Shown here piece after piece: positions 34,049 through 45,517 of a stretch of DNA of 64,000 nucleotides (positions within the stretch are counted from its first letter, which is position 1; the number at the start of each line of letters is the position of its first letter). This stretch comes from Phycomyces blakesleeanus NRRL 1555(-) (Eukaryota; Mucoromycota; Mucoromycetes; Mucorales; Phycomycetaceae): positions 372,001-436,000 of the forward strand of contig NW_017265158.1 of assembly GCF_001638985.1 (NCBI RefSeq), in the 5' to 3' direction. The notes under the pieces are model-generated. The model was not told the origin of the DNA, made no database searches, and was given only the letters and a program-made list of their open reading frames with translations. Both the position numbers and the translations under genes were made by a program.

Positions 34049-34152
34049 GGGAGCGGTGCTCCCCCCCCCTTTGGGGGGTCTTCCCCTCCCCCCTCCCTTC
34101 GGGGGGGCCCCATAGACTCCCCTCTCTGGCGGGGGGGGGGGGGGGGGGGGGG
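34049..34152. repeat. G/C homopolymer tract with hairpins and a 22-G run
   Basis: In strongly AT-rich surroundings this block alternates runs of C and G (for example GAGCGGTGCTCCCCCCCCC and TTCGGGGGGGCCCC) and ends in 22 consecutive G at 34131-34152. It can form several hairpins and a G-quadruplex. The block resembles mobile GC clusters known from some fungal mitochondrial genomes, so a nuclear copy of organelle DNA is possible but unproven. The G run may also be an assembly length error. Confidence 0.7.
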
Positions 34153-34440
34153 CAGAGCCTACTGGAAGTTAATATAAAACCCTTCCCTATTGGAAGTCTA
34201 AGTACCGTATAGCACAATTAATAGGAACATTTTATTTGAGTGAATTATATGAAAAGAAAGGATATGTATAGATGTTTTATTATTCAAAAAAAATTGGTTA
34301 GATGAGTTTATAGTGTATGTTATATATAATTTTTTACTAAATGTCAAAGACTTCCTTAAATACAACATTGTCTGTAAATACAGTATTTCTGAGAAGGATT
34401 GAATTGGATTGGCTAGATTAGGATTCAGATTTTAGGAACG
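34153..34440. other. Short AT-rich spacer; no gene seen
   Basis: No frame or RNA gene recognised. Confidence 0.5.
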
Positions 34441-35330
34441 ACATGCTTATGACAGTACTCATATATGAACCCAGACAGACGTACCTGTCAAGGAGATCAT
34501 TATAAATGCTTATTCAATATGAAGTCCTATATGAAATATAATAGCAATATGTCTGATCCATCATTGGATCATCTCCAAGAAGTATTTAAACTATTATCGC
34601 AAAACCGTACGATGACTCATATCCAGGGTGACTGGATATATCTCAATAACTAAAAAAAACTATACATAAAATAACTTTTATTAAGATAATTTGATTTGAC
34701 TGAACGTCTCTTACTAATAAAAAAGAGTCTTAAAGTACTTGTCATCCCAATCTTTCCTATTTTTACCTATGAATATAAAAGCAATCATGGAACATTGCTG
34801 ACCGTGTGCCAGCCACAGAAAAGATTTGTGTTTGTGATATACACGGAATGTATCACATTAATGAATGCTTTACACTTGCCAATAACAAAAACCAGAATCT
34901 CATCTATTCCTTCAAGCAAAATTGTTCTCAGAAATTTCATAAACCATACATAACTGGGTTGCTTTTTTATAAGCTACTCAGAAAAATCCTACTGATAAAC
35001 TCTTCATTTGTTTTCTGTAAAGCTTAACAAAATCTTCCACGCATACCAATGACGCCTTTGCACAGTTGGTCTTTTGTGTAGCGCCAACTATGAAAGCCTC
35101 AGGCAAATTTCGGCCACGTTTAAGTATTTCTTTGTCTATGATGAATACATGTGCGAGTGTGTTCGTTCCATTAACCTTACACAGAACAGTAAATATTTAC
35201 ACTATAAACAGTCAGAAGAGACACTCCGTGCAGATGAGAAGAAACCTAAGTTTCTATAGGGTGTTATAGTGTATGAGAGTAGGTGTTGTGGCAATGTCTA
35301 TTGTCACCACTGATATTATGCGATTTTCAT
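34441..35330 (+). pseudogene. Unrecognised multi-frame coding relic
   Basis: Several short plus-strand frames follow each other with shifts between them. They start with a segment from 34465 (DPSLDHLQEVFKLLSQN) and go on to one near 34800-35000 (a Cys/His-bearing stretch) and one at 35074-35259 with YFFVYDEYMCECV, followed after a stop by GVIVYESRCCGNVYCHH. The last two blocks vaguely recall the end of TnpB/Fanzor-type nucleases (a D-E-Y segment, then a Cys-pair finger), but too few key residues are intact for a call. No start or full frame exists. Confidence 0.25.
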
Positions 35331-36042
35331 GTCAAGTACTTGCATTTGAACAACCAAAATGAAAAATTGAAAGGGGAGTCAGAGGTTTGTTAATCATAAA
35401 TTATTAAGTGTAGAATTGTTGATATCCCAAGAAATGAGAATAATTTCAAAAAGAAACGCAAAAAGAACAGTTGCTGTATAGACTAAGAATATTAAATTTG
35501 TATTTGAAAGTTAAAAGATATATACAGTTACTTATTTGACTGCTATAAACCTTGGTATATTGTAAGTGATCTTTATCTTGTCCAATATATCTATATGATC
35601 TCTAAACAACAGGGGTACTCAATAGTTAAAGATTGATATTCTTAAAGGTAGTAATAATATTAATAATAAAAAAAAAGTTTTTAAGCCTTAAATTCATTTT
35701 TTATTACTTATTTTTAACCAATGCTTACAGTGATTAAAGCGAGATATATAAAGGCTTAAATAATTGTTGAATCCACTTATAATAATTATATTATATCTGT
35801 TTCAAAAAAAAGAAGAAGTTGTTTTAATAATCCATAATGCATGCTTTTTTCTTTTTCATTGATGATTTCTAACGCGTATTTAGATATTTTATATTCAGGT
35901 TTGACTTTGACACTTTCTAGAATTACATAAAGAGATAGAGAAGAAGAAAATATTACAGAGTTCGTGTATTGAATATATGCGTGTGAGAATTTTATGACTC
36001 ATGGTATCTATAGATTCAGTGAATAATCGGCCAAACCCAATT
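35331..36042. other. AT-rich border between the transposon cluster and the gene-rich part
   Basis: No gene seen. The right side probably includes the 3' UTR and terminator of the TBC gene. Confidence 0.5.
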
Positions 36043-36075
36043 TTCCTATTCCTATTCCTATTCCTATTCCTATTC
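36043..36075. repeat. (CCTATT)n microsatellite
   Basis: Five tandem CCTATT units in the 3' flank of the TBC gene, 20 bp beyond its stop codon. Confidence 0.85.
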
Positions 36076-36094
36076 TTTTTTTTCTTCCTCTTTT

Positions 36095-38389
36095 TCAACC
36101 CATTAAACGCTTCAGCTCAGAAAGACGCTGGCGTAGTGTTTCTCTTTCATTTTCGCTGTCTGCGTACTTGACTTTGATATCAATGACCATATTCTCCATG
36201 TACACCAACTGGTCTTCCAGAGAAGAATTACGTTCGACTAGAGCCGCGTTCTTTGTGGCTAGGATTTCCATTTCATCCTTGACACGTTGCTCAACCTCAA
36301 ATGGCATAGTTTCCAGTGCTTTTTTGAGATCATAAGACTGTTGCCGGAGAGCGTCGTTTTCGTCATGGAATCGAGCTATTTCCATCTTTGTACTGATAAG
36401 GTCTGTAGCTACTTCTTTGTGTCCTTTGTTGAGGTCGGTAATGTGGATTTCAAGCTGGCGGACAGTCTCAGACAGTGCTTTATTTTGTCGTCGCATGGCT
36501 TCGATTGCTTCAGCCTCAGAGTTTGCCCTAGCTGCTTCAACTTGGTATTCCTTGGACAATTTCTCAAGACGTTTTGTAGCAATCTTTATCTGGAAAGCGT
36601 CGTGAATAAATAAACTAGCGTTTTCCTAAAATAAAGATATATATTGTAAAGAGTCAGCCAGCCGGAATAAAGCAAAAGCAAAAACTAATACTTACATCGT
36701 ATATTTCAAGAAGATCGTTTTTTAAAAAGGGTATAAGATGATCAAAATCAAGACTGAGAATCTTAGATTGGTTCTTTTCCAAGAGTGCAAGGGAAAATCT
36801 AAAAACTACGTCGATACCCTCGGAAAAGATAACATCGTAGAGTCTGAAGATGACTTCAAGGGGGAATTTGTAGGTGAAGAGAGTGAGGAACCACTGGGTG
36901 GCATACATATTGGCCTGAACACCCTGAACTTCAAAATGGCGACGGACATGGGGAAGATGGTCTGCGAGCAATCCATCGAGCTGGAAAAGACGCTGAGCAA
37001 GCAATTCTGGCTGAGGAGAGAAGTTTCCCCGCAATCCGTATCGGTTCATAAGCTGAACCAATACACAAAATGCTTCTTCTTCTGGCATCTATATATATAT
37101 ATATATATGATATAAACCGAACACATACACAAACACACAACGTTTAGCTCGGTGGATAATGATATCCTTCTTCACATGGGCTTGGATTGCTCATACTTTT
37201 AAGAGGAGTGGACCAGCAACATGTGCCAGACCCTGAGAGTAGCCAACTTCTTTGTCGTACAATGAGTAGGCTTTCACAACATTAAAAAGAGCTTCTTGAC
37301 CATCGCTGCTTTGGAAAAAGTCGTGTTCTGGAAAGGTTCTGAGAAGATCACGAGCTATTGCTTGTTCATAGACTGATTCTTCACCGAGAAGTTGCATGTA
37401 CTGTTCTTCAAGTTGTGGGTCTTTTGACTTGGTGAGTAGTTCCCACACCATACACCGAACGCTTGGTGGGATTCCTCGCTGGATGTGGTATGACAATACT
37501 TTGGGCTCAGACTTGGCAACGCTATTAAAGTCCGCAATAACCTTTGACCAGAAGTCTAGAAGGATACATGAATTAATGGATGTGTATATAGGGAAATACA
37601 ATGTGTAAGTTTTGTAACTTGTAGTATATTCTCTTTTTTTATTTTTATTTTTGCTTCTTTGTTTTTAATGGCTATATATATTGTATTTATATGTGTTTTA
37701 ATTTTTTTATTATTATTATTTTTGAATATATTACCCCAATCAAATTCTTCATCGCCTTTTCCGAGAGTATTGGTTTGGTCATAGTCAAGTGAGGTTGGGA
37801 TTTGTTGTGATTCTTCAGTGTCGGATATCCTTGCTTCGGGCGAGTTTGTGTCGCGGGTACCCAGACGGGCTAAAAGCATATCATATTTTGAATCGCTTGA
37901 GACGAATGAACTGAGAGATGACACTGTTGATCGTTGACTTTGACGGGAAAGTTGTTTGACAATATCTTCACTATCTGAGTCTGAATCTTCGATTATAGAG
38001 GAAGAAATGTCTTGTAGGCCATGAATCTGGTGCTGGATATCAGACATATGATCGAGTGCAGAAGTAGAGTGTTGGGTATTATCGGGTTGAGGGTCCCATT
38101 TGTTATCCCAGGTAGACTCATCATCAGATACATATTCTCCTTCAGACTCGGATTCGGATTCGGGCTCACTTGTGTGAATAGTGGGTCGACCCTGTTGAGT
38201 TACGGTCATGGCTCGACGGCGTCTGCCTGTGGGTTGATCCGGCTTTGTTTTTTGGGTTGCGATAGTATCGAGAGACCCACTGCTTGCACCATCAGAATAG
38301 TCCAATGATTCTGGCTTAGAAGGTAGTTTGGGTGCTTCTAGGTTGTGTTCGAAAGGAGTGGTGGGGGTGGGGGTGGCAAAGGTTTCCAT
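36095..38389 (-). CDS. TBC-domain RabGAP, Gyp5/Evi5-like
   Basis: Predicted GTPase-activating protein for a Rab GTPase in exocytic or Golgi traffic. Exons are 38389-37735, 37555-37197, 37088-36696 and 36625-36095 (645 residues, all junctions in phase). Residues 1-218 are Ser/Asp-rich and disordered. The TBC domain spans about 246-450 with both catalytic fingers: I-x-x-D-x-x-R in IARDLLRTFPEH (Arg291) and Y-x-Q in GYSQG (Gln326). A long coiled coil fills about 470-640 (QNKALSETVRQLEIHITDL). The TBC plus C-terminal coiled-coil layout matches yeast Gyp5 and animal Evi5. The intron at 37089-37196 contains an (AT)n run at the acceptor side. The gene is divergent from the UXT-like gene, with 371 bp between start codons. 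Confidence 0.92.
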
Positions 38390-38760
38390 GATTGAGAGAA
38401 AAAGGGAAGGGAAGGTAAAAAGGAAAGAAAAAGAAGAAGGGAAAGGAAAGAAAGGGAAAATATTATACTCTCCTCACTCGATCATTGAACTTACAAATCT
38501 GCCTCTGGCTTTCTCTGTTTTGTCTCTGACTTTTTCATATTTTTTTATTTTTATTTTTGCACCTTTGTTACACGCGCCCTTGGCCTGCTTGAAATGGGCT
38601 ACTCTTTGTATTCGGCGATTAAACCCATCCACAAACAGACCAACACTTGTATTCTCTTATCCCTTTCTCCCTCTCTGTCTTTTATATTATTCCTTTTATT
38701 TTTTAATAATAATAATAATAATTAACGAATTATTATATTATATTATATAAAAAAGCAAAA
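38390..38760. promoter_or_regulatory. Shared divergent promoter, TBC gene / UXT-like gene
   Basis: 371 bp between the two start codons. On the TBC side it is A/G-rich (plus strand 38397-38457). On the UXT side it holds CT-rich pyrimidine tracts (38660-38680) and (AAT)n. No known operator was recognised. Confidence 0.5.
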
Positions 38761-39578
38761 ATGGTCAAAGAAGACTCTCTTATTGCTGTGTTACAAAAAT
38801 ATGACGAGTTTATTAACCTAAAGCTCAAACCAAATCTCAAGATCGTTCTAGACAGACGCGATTCCGTCTTAAATTCTCTTTCAGAATAGTAAGCACAGAT
38901 TTTTAGGTTATATATATATATGCTTTCATATATGCACACTCAAACCTCAAATCTCATTTGTCATTGATGATCAAGTCAAAAGTTAAAGATCCAGATCGAA
39001 TCGATCCAAACTAATAAATTAACAGAACTCAAGACACTGGTTGACCTTGGGTCTCAATTCTATGCCCAAGCCCACATGTATGTCTTTAAAACACTTGAAT
39101 ATTTCTTTATTACTATTATTCTATAGATAACTAAACCCAACACAAACAATAATTATGTATTGATATATATGTATATGTATATCTTTTAGTCAGGACACAA
39201 AGTATATTTATGTAAATGTAGGGTTTGAGTTCCATGTCCAATTCACGCTCGAAGAAGCATTAGTTTTTATCGAGAAGAAAGAGGAACAGCTTTCAAGGTA
39301 CAATTTTTATATAGAAATACATAGTATACAATTGTATTCTATTCTATTCTATTCTCACCATATCTCATAGAATTATAGAAAAGTTCTCCCGAGAAGCAGA
39401 CAGCATACGAGCTCATATGAAGATGGTAAAATATCTTTTTTTTTTTTAAAAAAAAAGCATAATATTTGATTTACTATATCTACACAACTGGATAAACACA
39501 TTACTAATACAAGCTACGCAGGCTTATGAAGCCATGTCAGAGGTCTTGGAGGCTCAAAAGAACGAGCAGGCATCGTGA
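38761..39578 (+). CDS. UXT-like alpha-prefoldin protein
   Basis: A small prefoldin-family subunit, in animals a partner of the URI/R2TP co-chaperone assembly. Five exons: 38761-38888, 38976-39077, 39190-39297, 39371-39425 and 39522-39578. They give 149 residues and close in phase. The acceptor at 38975 was chosen over three nearby AGs because only it avoids a stop after the split Tyr codon. The protein has two long helices (residues about 5-60 and 100-145) around a hairpin with VDLGSQFYAQA and IYVNVGFEFHVQFTLEEAL, the region most conserved in UXT. It has the length expected for UXT (about 150). Confidence 0.85.
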
Positions 39579-39737
39579 AAATAGGAGCACCAAAATAAGA
39601 ATATAAATAATTAAATAAATAATTAAATAAATTCATATTTATTTATTTATTAATTAAAAGTAAACACTCTACACACAGGTTTAGCCCCAAAGAGTAACCC
39701 TTTTCTATACATTTCATTTCTGCTCACCGCGATTCAA

Positions 39738-40372
39738 ATGACTCGGCTTTCAGAAAGACGATTAGATCTCATCTTCTTTACGTACTTTGCTACACACATT
39801 CCCATCACTGCTCTGATAGATCTCCAATCTATCTACCCTTCATTCTTGGTGCCTTCTTTCCTAAAGAATGTAGTTGCATGGTACCTCGAGCAATTCAAGG
39901 ATCCCATCATGGCCGGTCCAGCAAAACCTTGGTTTCTCTCATTTATTTTGTGTGAAGCATTTATTCAGTTGCCGTTCTTTTTCTACGCGTGCTATGGCTT
40001 ATATTATAGTAAGTATATGTTAATTATGTAGCTTAAATATTAATTTTTATCTTTGTAGATACGTCTTCTATTCGCCTCGGTCTTGCTGGTAAGATTGCAC
40101 TTATAAATATAGGCTAAAATGTTTAAATTATGATTGGGGTGTTTAACGATAAATTATTATTAGTCTATAGCTCTCATGTTATGACTACCGTATTACCTGT
40201 CTTGGTTGACTTATGGTTTAATCCGGAATACGATCTTTCCTTACCAACAATCGGTGTCCTCTATATGTTTTATGCACCTTACTTTATATTGCCCTTGATA
40301 ATGCTGATCGACTCTTGTCTAAAGGTCTCTAAACAAACGTCTGCCACAGTCAAGCATGAAAAACAGTCGTAG
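39738..40372 (+). CDS. TMEM97/sigma-2-receptor-like EXPERA membrane protein
   Basis: A four-pass ER membrane protein of the EXPERA superfamily, whose animal member TMEM97 binds sterols and affects NPC1. Exons are 39738-40008, 40059-40088 and 40164-40372 (169 residues, in phase); the middle exon is only 30 nt. Family marks are FATHIPITALIDLQ in the first helix, WYLEQFKDPIMAGP, SFILCEAFIQLPFF and YSSHVMTTVLPVLVDLWF, with a final YAPYFILPLIMLIDSCL helix. The C-terminus is basic (VSKQTSATVKHEKQ), in line with an ER-retrieval tail. It lies 159 bp downstream of the UXT-like gene on the same strand. Confidence 0.92.
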
Positions 40373-40664
40373 GATAAAGGAAATTACAGAGGTTAGATAT
40401 ATATATATATATATATATCAAAGGATACTTTAGTAGAACAAAATGGCATGTCTCAAGTACGATAATAAATGTATACACCTCAACTCTATAAGCTTATGCT
40501 TATGTTTATGTATAACCTGTGTTGCAAGGGAAAAAGGACCAATGAAGAGAAGACTTTATTTATGTATTGTGGTACAGATAATTGGCAAGGATTTAGGATT
40601 AATTGCGCACAGACTTTGATAATAATTTAAATATATATATTTAAGGCGTAAAGAGCAAAGTACA
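40373..40664. other. 3' flank of the EXPERA gene; no gene seen
   Basis: Contains an (AT)n run at 40397-40418. Confidence 0.6.
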
Positions 40665-41028
40665 ATTGGTGTGGACAGACTAAAAGTTCAAAAAAAGGGC
40701 AAAAAAAGGGTAAAACAACTTCATCCTGAATTTAGTCAATCAGACTAATTTATGGCTGTCCACATCTTTATTTTAAAAAAAAGTTCAAAATTAGTTCAAA
40801 ATACATATTAGATAAAATTGTGCATATAATCCCGTCTCTGTCATTAAGTGAGAACCTTTTATCGCGAGTTTGTCTAGATCTCTCATTATATGGCACATCT
40901 TCTCCATAAGAAAATGCTTCTCTTCTCAACCCTAGTGGCGATGGAAGAAAACTAGCTAATTAGAGTCGATTAAAAAATTTCCCCTTTTTTTGCCCTTTTT
41001 TTTTGAACTTTTAGTCTGTCCACACCAA
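40665..41028. repeat. MITE copy 1
   Basis: Non-coding element of about 364 bp with inverted ends TTGGTGTGGACAGACTAAAA and its complement at 41009-41028. A second copy is at 48533-48880. Internal sequence is also shared (AGTCAATCAGACTAATTTAT in both). The target duplication is not resolved, so the parent family is unknown. Confidence 0.85.
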
Positions 41029-41877
41029 ATTGTTGTAAAATGATTCTTTTTATTTCCAAACATTTTGTATAAATCTGGGGAACGACTGGGAGAGAAGACG
41101 TGGTGCTGTTGGTAAACTAAATTTCATATCAAGAGCGAACATATATCGGTTGACAATAGGGTTTGTTAAACTACAGGCAAACATCTCATTCTCTAGGAAA
41201 AAATAAATAAATCAACTTGGAATATACGTATAATACTTATACTTACTGTATATTTGAATACCATAAAGCTTCACAGAAGATAAACCAGCAAAATGCTTAT
41301 TCACACGTTGTGATATAATATGTTTCATCATCAGCTTCTAATTCTTCGAACATTATTTAGGAGAAAGAAACAAAATAGCAAAGTAATCAAAAGCTGGGCC
41401 ACCAGATATCTCTAATATAAAAAAAAACTCTGTTTCGTTGAGAGTGGGGGATAGTAAATACCCCATCGATACTTGGTCCGGGAGTTCTTCTGTGGGCATC
41501 TGATAATGCATTATGCCCATTTTTTTTTGGCACACATTAGTTTGGGATCACCCCTAAAACAGTACTTTAATTCTCGTCGAACACGATATAGGGCAAACTT
41601 GGTACAACTCACCATTGTTGACCAATGATCATTCTTGAGATTTCATCGAACGTTTCATCGAAAAGAGGGAATATAAACACGCTTGTGAAATGATATTCAC
41701 TAATTGATCAATCAGTGAATATATTATAGCTGTCTTTGAATTGTTTATTGCTACATTAAAGAACAAACATATGTTAAACATGGTATACTTGATTACCTAA
41801 TTCACTTACATTAATCTGAAAATTACTTTGCAAATATCCCCTTCTTTATTGTCACTAATAATATATACATAAATACA
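41029..41877. other. Gap without a recognised gene
   Basis: A minus-strand frame at 41535-41353 (60 codons) has no recognisable content. It may be the 3' end of the broken spliced gene that is visible at 42010-43700. Confidence 0.35.
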
Positions 41878-41985
41878 CTTTCTCCGGAAATTATTGGTGC
41901 AAAAATGGAATGCACCAAATGCACCAAAAAGATGAATTAAGCAGAGAAATGGTAGAAAATTGCACCAATAATTTCCGGAAAGAGT
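41878..41985. repeat. 108-bp foldback element
   Basis: Arms CTTTCTCCGGAAATTATTGG... (41878-41901) and ...CCAATAATTTCCGGAAAGAG (41961-41984) pair over about 20 bases. The 59-bp loop repeats TGCACCAAA. It looks like a miniature foldback transposon or a strong transcript hairpin. Confidence 0.75.
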
Positions 41986-42009
41986 AGTTCATACAAATTA
42001 AAATATTAT

Positions 42010-43710
42010 AATGTAATACCGACTAATTGGAGCTTACAAAACCCTTTACAGCATTATCACATAATTTGTAAATATTATCATCGTCTACCGTTATTAACAT
42101 ATCAACATCCTCCGTAATATCTTCAGGGGACATGTCGAGACTCTTCGTGTGCTCCATGAAAGTTGTATACTTATCACAGAGAAGCATCTTGAGGGAAGCG
42201 TCTGGTGGAGTGGCTACAAAGTCAAGGATATTGTAATAGAGTAGGCTAAATGGTATGGATTAGTTCATCTGTTTACAAGCCTTTAGAAAAAAAGGAACTT
42301 ACTCTTGCTTGTGTAATTGGTCGACTCTCTCTGCACTTTCTTGCCCTTTTTCAATTTCATGTTTCAATTCAATCACCGAAAATCCAGGGCCATTTTAAAA
42401 AAAAATCGTTAATTTTTTGACTGGTAGATTGAGCAAGTTGAGCTGATGGGCCAGACGGACCGACTTTATCAGAAGTGAAACCGGTAGAGCTAGTCTATAA
42501 TTATCTGAGAAGCATATAACTACAAGTTTATATTTCTCAAGATTAACTTACAACTAAGAGAGAAACCACTGCCTCGTCTGCTTGGAGGTGAAGATCACTA
42601 TGGATCTTTCTTCTTTTATTTGCAAGCTGGAGTATCTTTTTTTCAGAGATATTGGTCTTCTCCTAACTGAAAGTAATGAATAGATCAAGTTGCAAAACCA
42701 AAAATCTATATTTCTCAATTTTACCTCTATTATACTGTTATTCAATGAAAGCCAATTGACTTTACTTTTATCAATAATAAACTGCCAATTCAATTAAACA
42801 AATAGCTTTTAATAAGACAAGACGCGTTATAATAAACCAAAGTTAAAACTCGCGCTTCTATCCTCTATATTGTTTTGTTTCTTGATACGTTGGAGGTTGC
42901 TGGCCCAATAGGTTTCAAGGAAAGGCATGATACGCGTAAGGATAATAAATAGTAGAATATCCAACAAGATTGCGAGACACTCTAATGACAACAACTCATA
43001 CTGTTCTGCACAACCAGCTATTGATATGGTGCGCTTGTAACTAATTATTATTTCTTTATTGTCAAGTCTAAATCCAGGGCTACTAATTGAATATACAGGA
43101 CTTGTTTTTTTGTATGAGACAAACTTTTATTATTAAGTTGCCCAAATACAAACTGTGGCACTTAAAATAATGACAGTTTGGTGCCTTGGAAGAGATAGAT
43201 TAACACAAAGTAGTAAAGCTAATGTGTACAATAAATATAGTGCGTTTTTTCAGGACACATCATTTTGCCCTGAAGGATTAGAGAAAGGTACCGGCCCAGA
43301 CAGATAGACACAATTAATCAGTCCGGTTAGATAGAAACGTGGTACCCCATAAGTAAACGTCGTCTTCGTAAGATTACTGATGTCTGATAAGACAACTTGT
43401 TAGTTGTTGCCTTTACTATCAAACTCATCTATGGTAGCCTAAAAAGAAGTGAATAAGAAGATTTAAAGTCAAAACTTCCAGTATTAGGGATGCGACGAGA
43501 GCTTTATCACCATACGTGTTCCACCGTTCTTTCCGGGTTATGATTAGGATTGACAATGAAGACTTTTTTGAATGGACTGTTCTTCTTGCTACCTGTAACA
43601 ATGAGAATTCTGGCTTTTCTTCGCACCAGCCAGAAATTTGATCCAGTTATACTGGACTTTGGCTTCTTCGAAAGCTTTCAGATAATCTGTATGGCTAGTC
43701 TAATATAGAA
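42010..43710 (-). pseudogene. Unrecognised spliced gene, frameshifted
   Basis: Exon-like segments on the minus strand join through GT-AG boundaries. From the 5' side they are a segment near 43690-43500 (TSHTDYLKAFEEAKVQYNW, then after a frame change ILIVTGSKKNSPFKKVF), one near 42660-42552 (ISEKKILQLANKRRKIHSD), one near 42490-42400 (TGFTSDKVGPSGPSAQLAQ) and, after a shift in a nine-A run, one near 42390-42305 (KHEIEKGQESAERVDQLHK). The last lies near 42245-42010 (ILDFVATPPDASLKMLLCD). Composition and splice sites look like a former gene or transposon gene. No family is recognised and the model does not close. Confidence 0.35.
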
Positions 43711-44174
43711 TAATGCATTTATAACAACTAATTAAGAACACTATTTACAGTCGATTTGCTTTTAACCTTTTTTTATGGCCTCTGGCCACATATTCCTGTA
43801 TTTTGGGTCATGTTCCGGAATCTCCAGCGCCATAATTTTAAAATAACCTTTTAGAATATTTATAATTTAACAAGATTTGGTAATTTTATGTTCGATTTAT
43901 TCAAATGACTACTAAACTGGCGCATATAATTTTATAAAGACTACTATGTACGTGGCTGCCAATTATTATTATTATAATAATGATAATAAGAAAAAGCTGC
44001 TTTCAAAGTGTTGGTTTGTATTTCAAATGTAGAGCACCGTGTAAATATATGTATATGTGTATGTACTTGTTATAATGTATTTTGTTTGATCCAAATAATA
44101 ATAGAAAACTAGACAAGACTGGAACCTGCCAAAGTCTTGCTTTAAATATGATCTTCCTTCGTCGTCTTCTTCTT
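43711..44174. other. 3' flank of the Sel1 gene; no gene seen
   Basis: AT-rich with an (ATT/ATA)n run near 43967-43989. Confidence 0.5.
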
Positions 44175-45517
44175 TTACTTTAGACCATCCCAATCTGGCT
44201 GGTCAACCACATTGTATTTATCCTTCCAGATCCACGAGTTTCCTATTAGTCCTCTGCCCTGATAATCAGCCATACGGTAGTACTTTGCTGCTTTGTACAT
44301 ATCTTTCTTCACACCATGTCCATGACAGTAACAGAATGCAATATCGTTCATTGCATCAGGATCTCCTAAACCTGCTGCGATCTCAAAGTACGTTGAAGCC
44401 ATCTTAAGATCCTTTGGAACCTGCAGAGAGAGAGAGAAGGTTGTGGATGTTAAAAAAAAATCTGGCTTGAAATGAGTTTACCCCATGATTTTTTTAAAGA
44501 AAAAAAAACGTACCCCCCAGCCATGGCGGAAGCAAACACCGAGTTCATAGATGGCCAGCACCAACTCATGTTTTGCAACCATAGCAGATTGTGCAAACCC
44601 AGTCCTTAGATCGTATTTTGCATGCTCTACTGCTCTCTTAAGATACCTTACTGCCACAGTAGGATCCTTCTTACATCCCTACAGCCAATTGTGGATTATT
44701 ATTTTTATCAGATCCACATTGTCCAATTCATCAATTTAAACTTAAATAAATATATACTTATTTTTAGCTTACCCAACCGTGCCTCAGTGCAATTCCATAA
44801 AATAATAATCCCAGAGGAGACTCGCTTTCTGCCGATAATCGCCAGTATTGTGTTGCTTGTTCAAGTTCACCTTTTTCATGGCACTGCATACCTAGATGGA
44901 GATATTCATCCTGGTTTGAAGAACTGTGTCTAGTGCTTAAATGATTGTCTGACTCTGAGGTGTGGTCCAATTGACGTGTTATCACACTCTCTGACAAGTT
45001 CGAATAGTCGGTACTGTTGAATGTAGTGGGTGTATTGGTAATATTTGCTGTAGAAGGTGGCTGAATTGATATTTTAGACGGAGTGGACACTGTAGACTAT
45101 ATTATCGTTATTGTTATTATTTTTTGGTTGATTAAAAGAAAGAATTAAATAAATAAATTGATAGATAGATAGATAGATAGATTTAAAGACGTCTTTTTTT
45201 TATGAGTGGTCAGTAAGTAGATCGCAAGCAGAAAATAAATAAAAAATATACCCCGCACATACAGACGGCTCTTGTTTGGCAGCCGTCTTCAAAGAAGACA
45301 TTGACGGACGATGAGTAGGGGTACTTTTGGAGGATCTTCGGGAGATAGATTCTCTTCCGGCTATCGTCATTAGCTTTGCCCCAGAGGTCGACGGCTTCAT
45401 AAATAATGAGAAGCGTTTCTTCTTTTTGGAATCATCGCCCAATGTAGATCCCGATGAAGTAAGGGTGTCTGGGGTAGATTGTGGTTTGCTATGAAATGCG
45501 TTTTTCAGTTTCTGCAT
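44175..45517 (-). CDS. Sel1-repeat (HCP-like) protein, Dsf2-like
   Basis: Probable scaffold protein; Sel1 repeats are alpha-helical protein-binding units. Exons are 45517-45263, 45096-44773, 44678-44514 and 44420-44175 (329 residues, all phase 0). The donor GTATGT at 45262 was preferred to a weaker one 11 bases further on because only it keeps frame. Residues 1-150 are Ser/Thr-rich and basic (KKKKRFSLFMKPS). Sel1 repeats fill about 155-310: a block with EKGELEQATQYWRLSAE, then PTVAVRYLKRAVEHA, ELGVCFRHGWG, DLKMASTYFEIAAGLGDP and DMYKAAKYYRMADYQG. The ending NSWIWKDKY is typical of the fungal Dsf2 group. An upstream in-frame Met at 45712 exists but adds a poly-Phe run and is not preferred. Confidence 0.85.

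Noticed and set aside
33900..34217. Frames crossing the G/C tract, Pro- and Gly-rich
   Set aside because: Homopolymer runs encode Pro or Gly in any frame. No domain, no start context.
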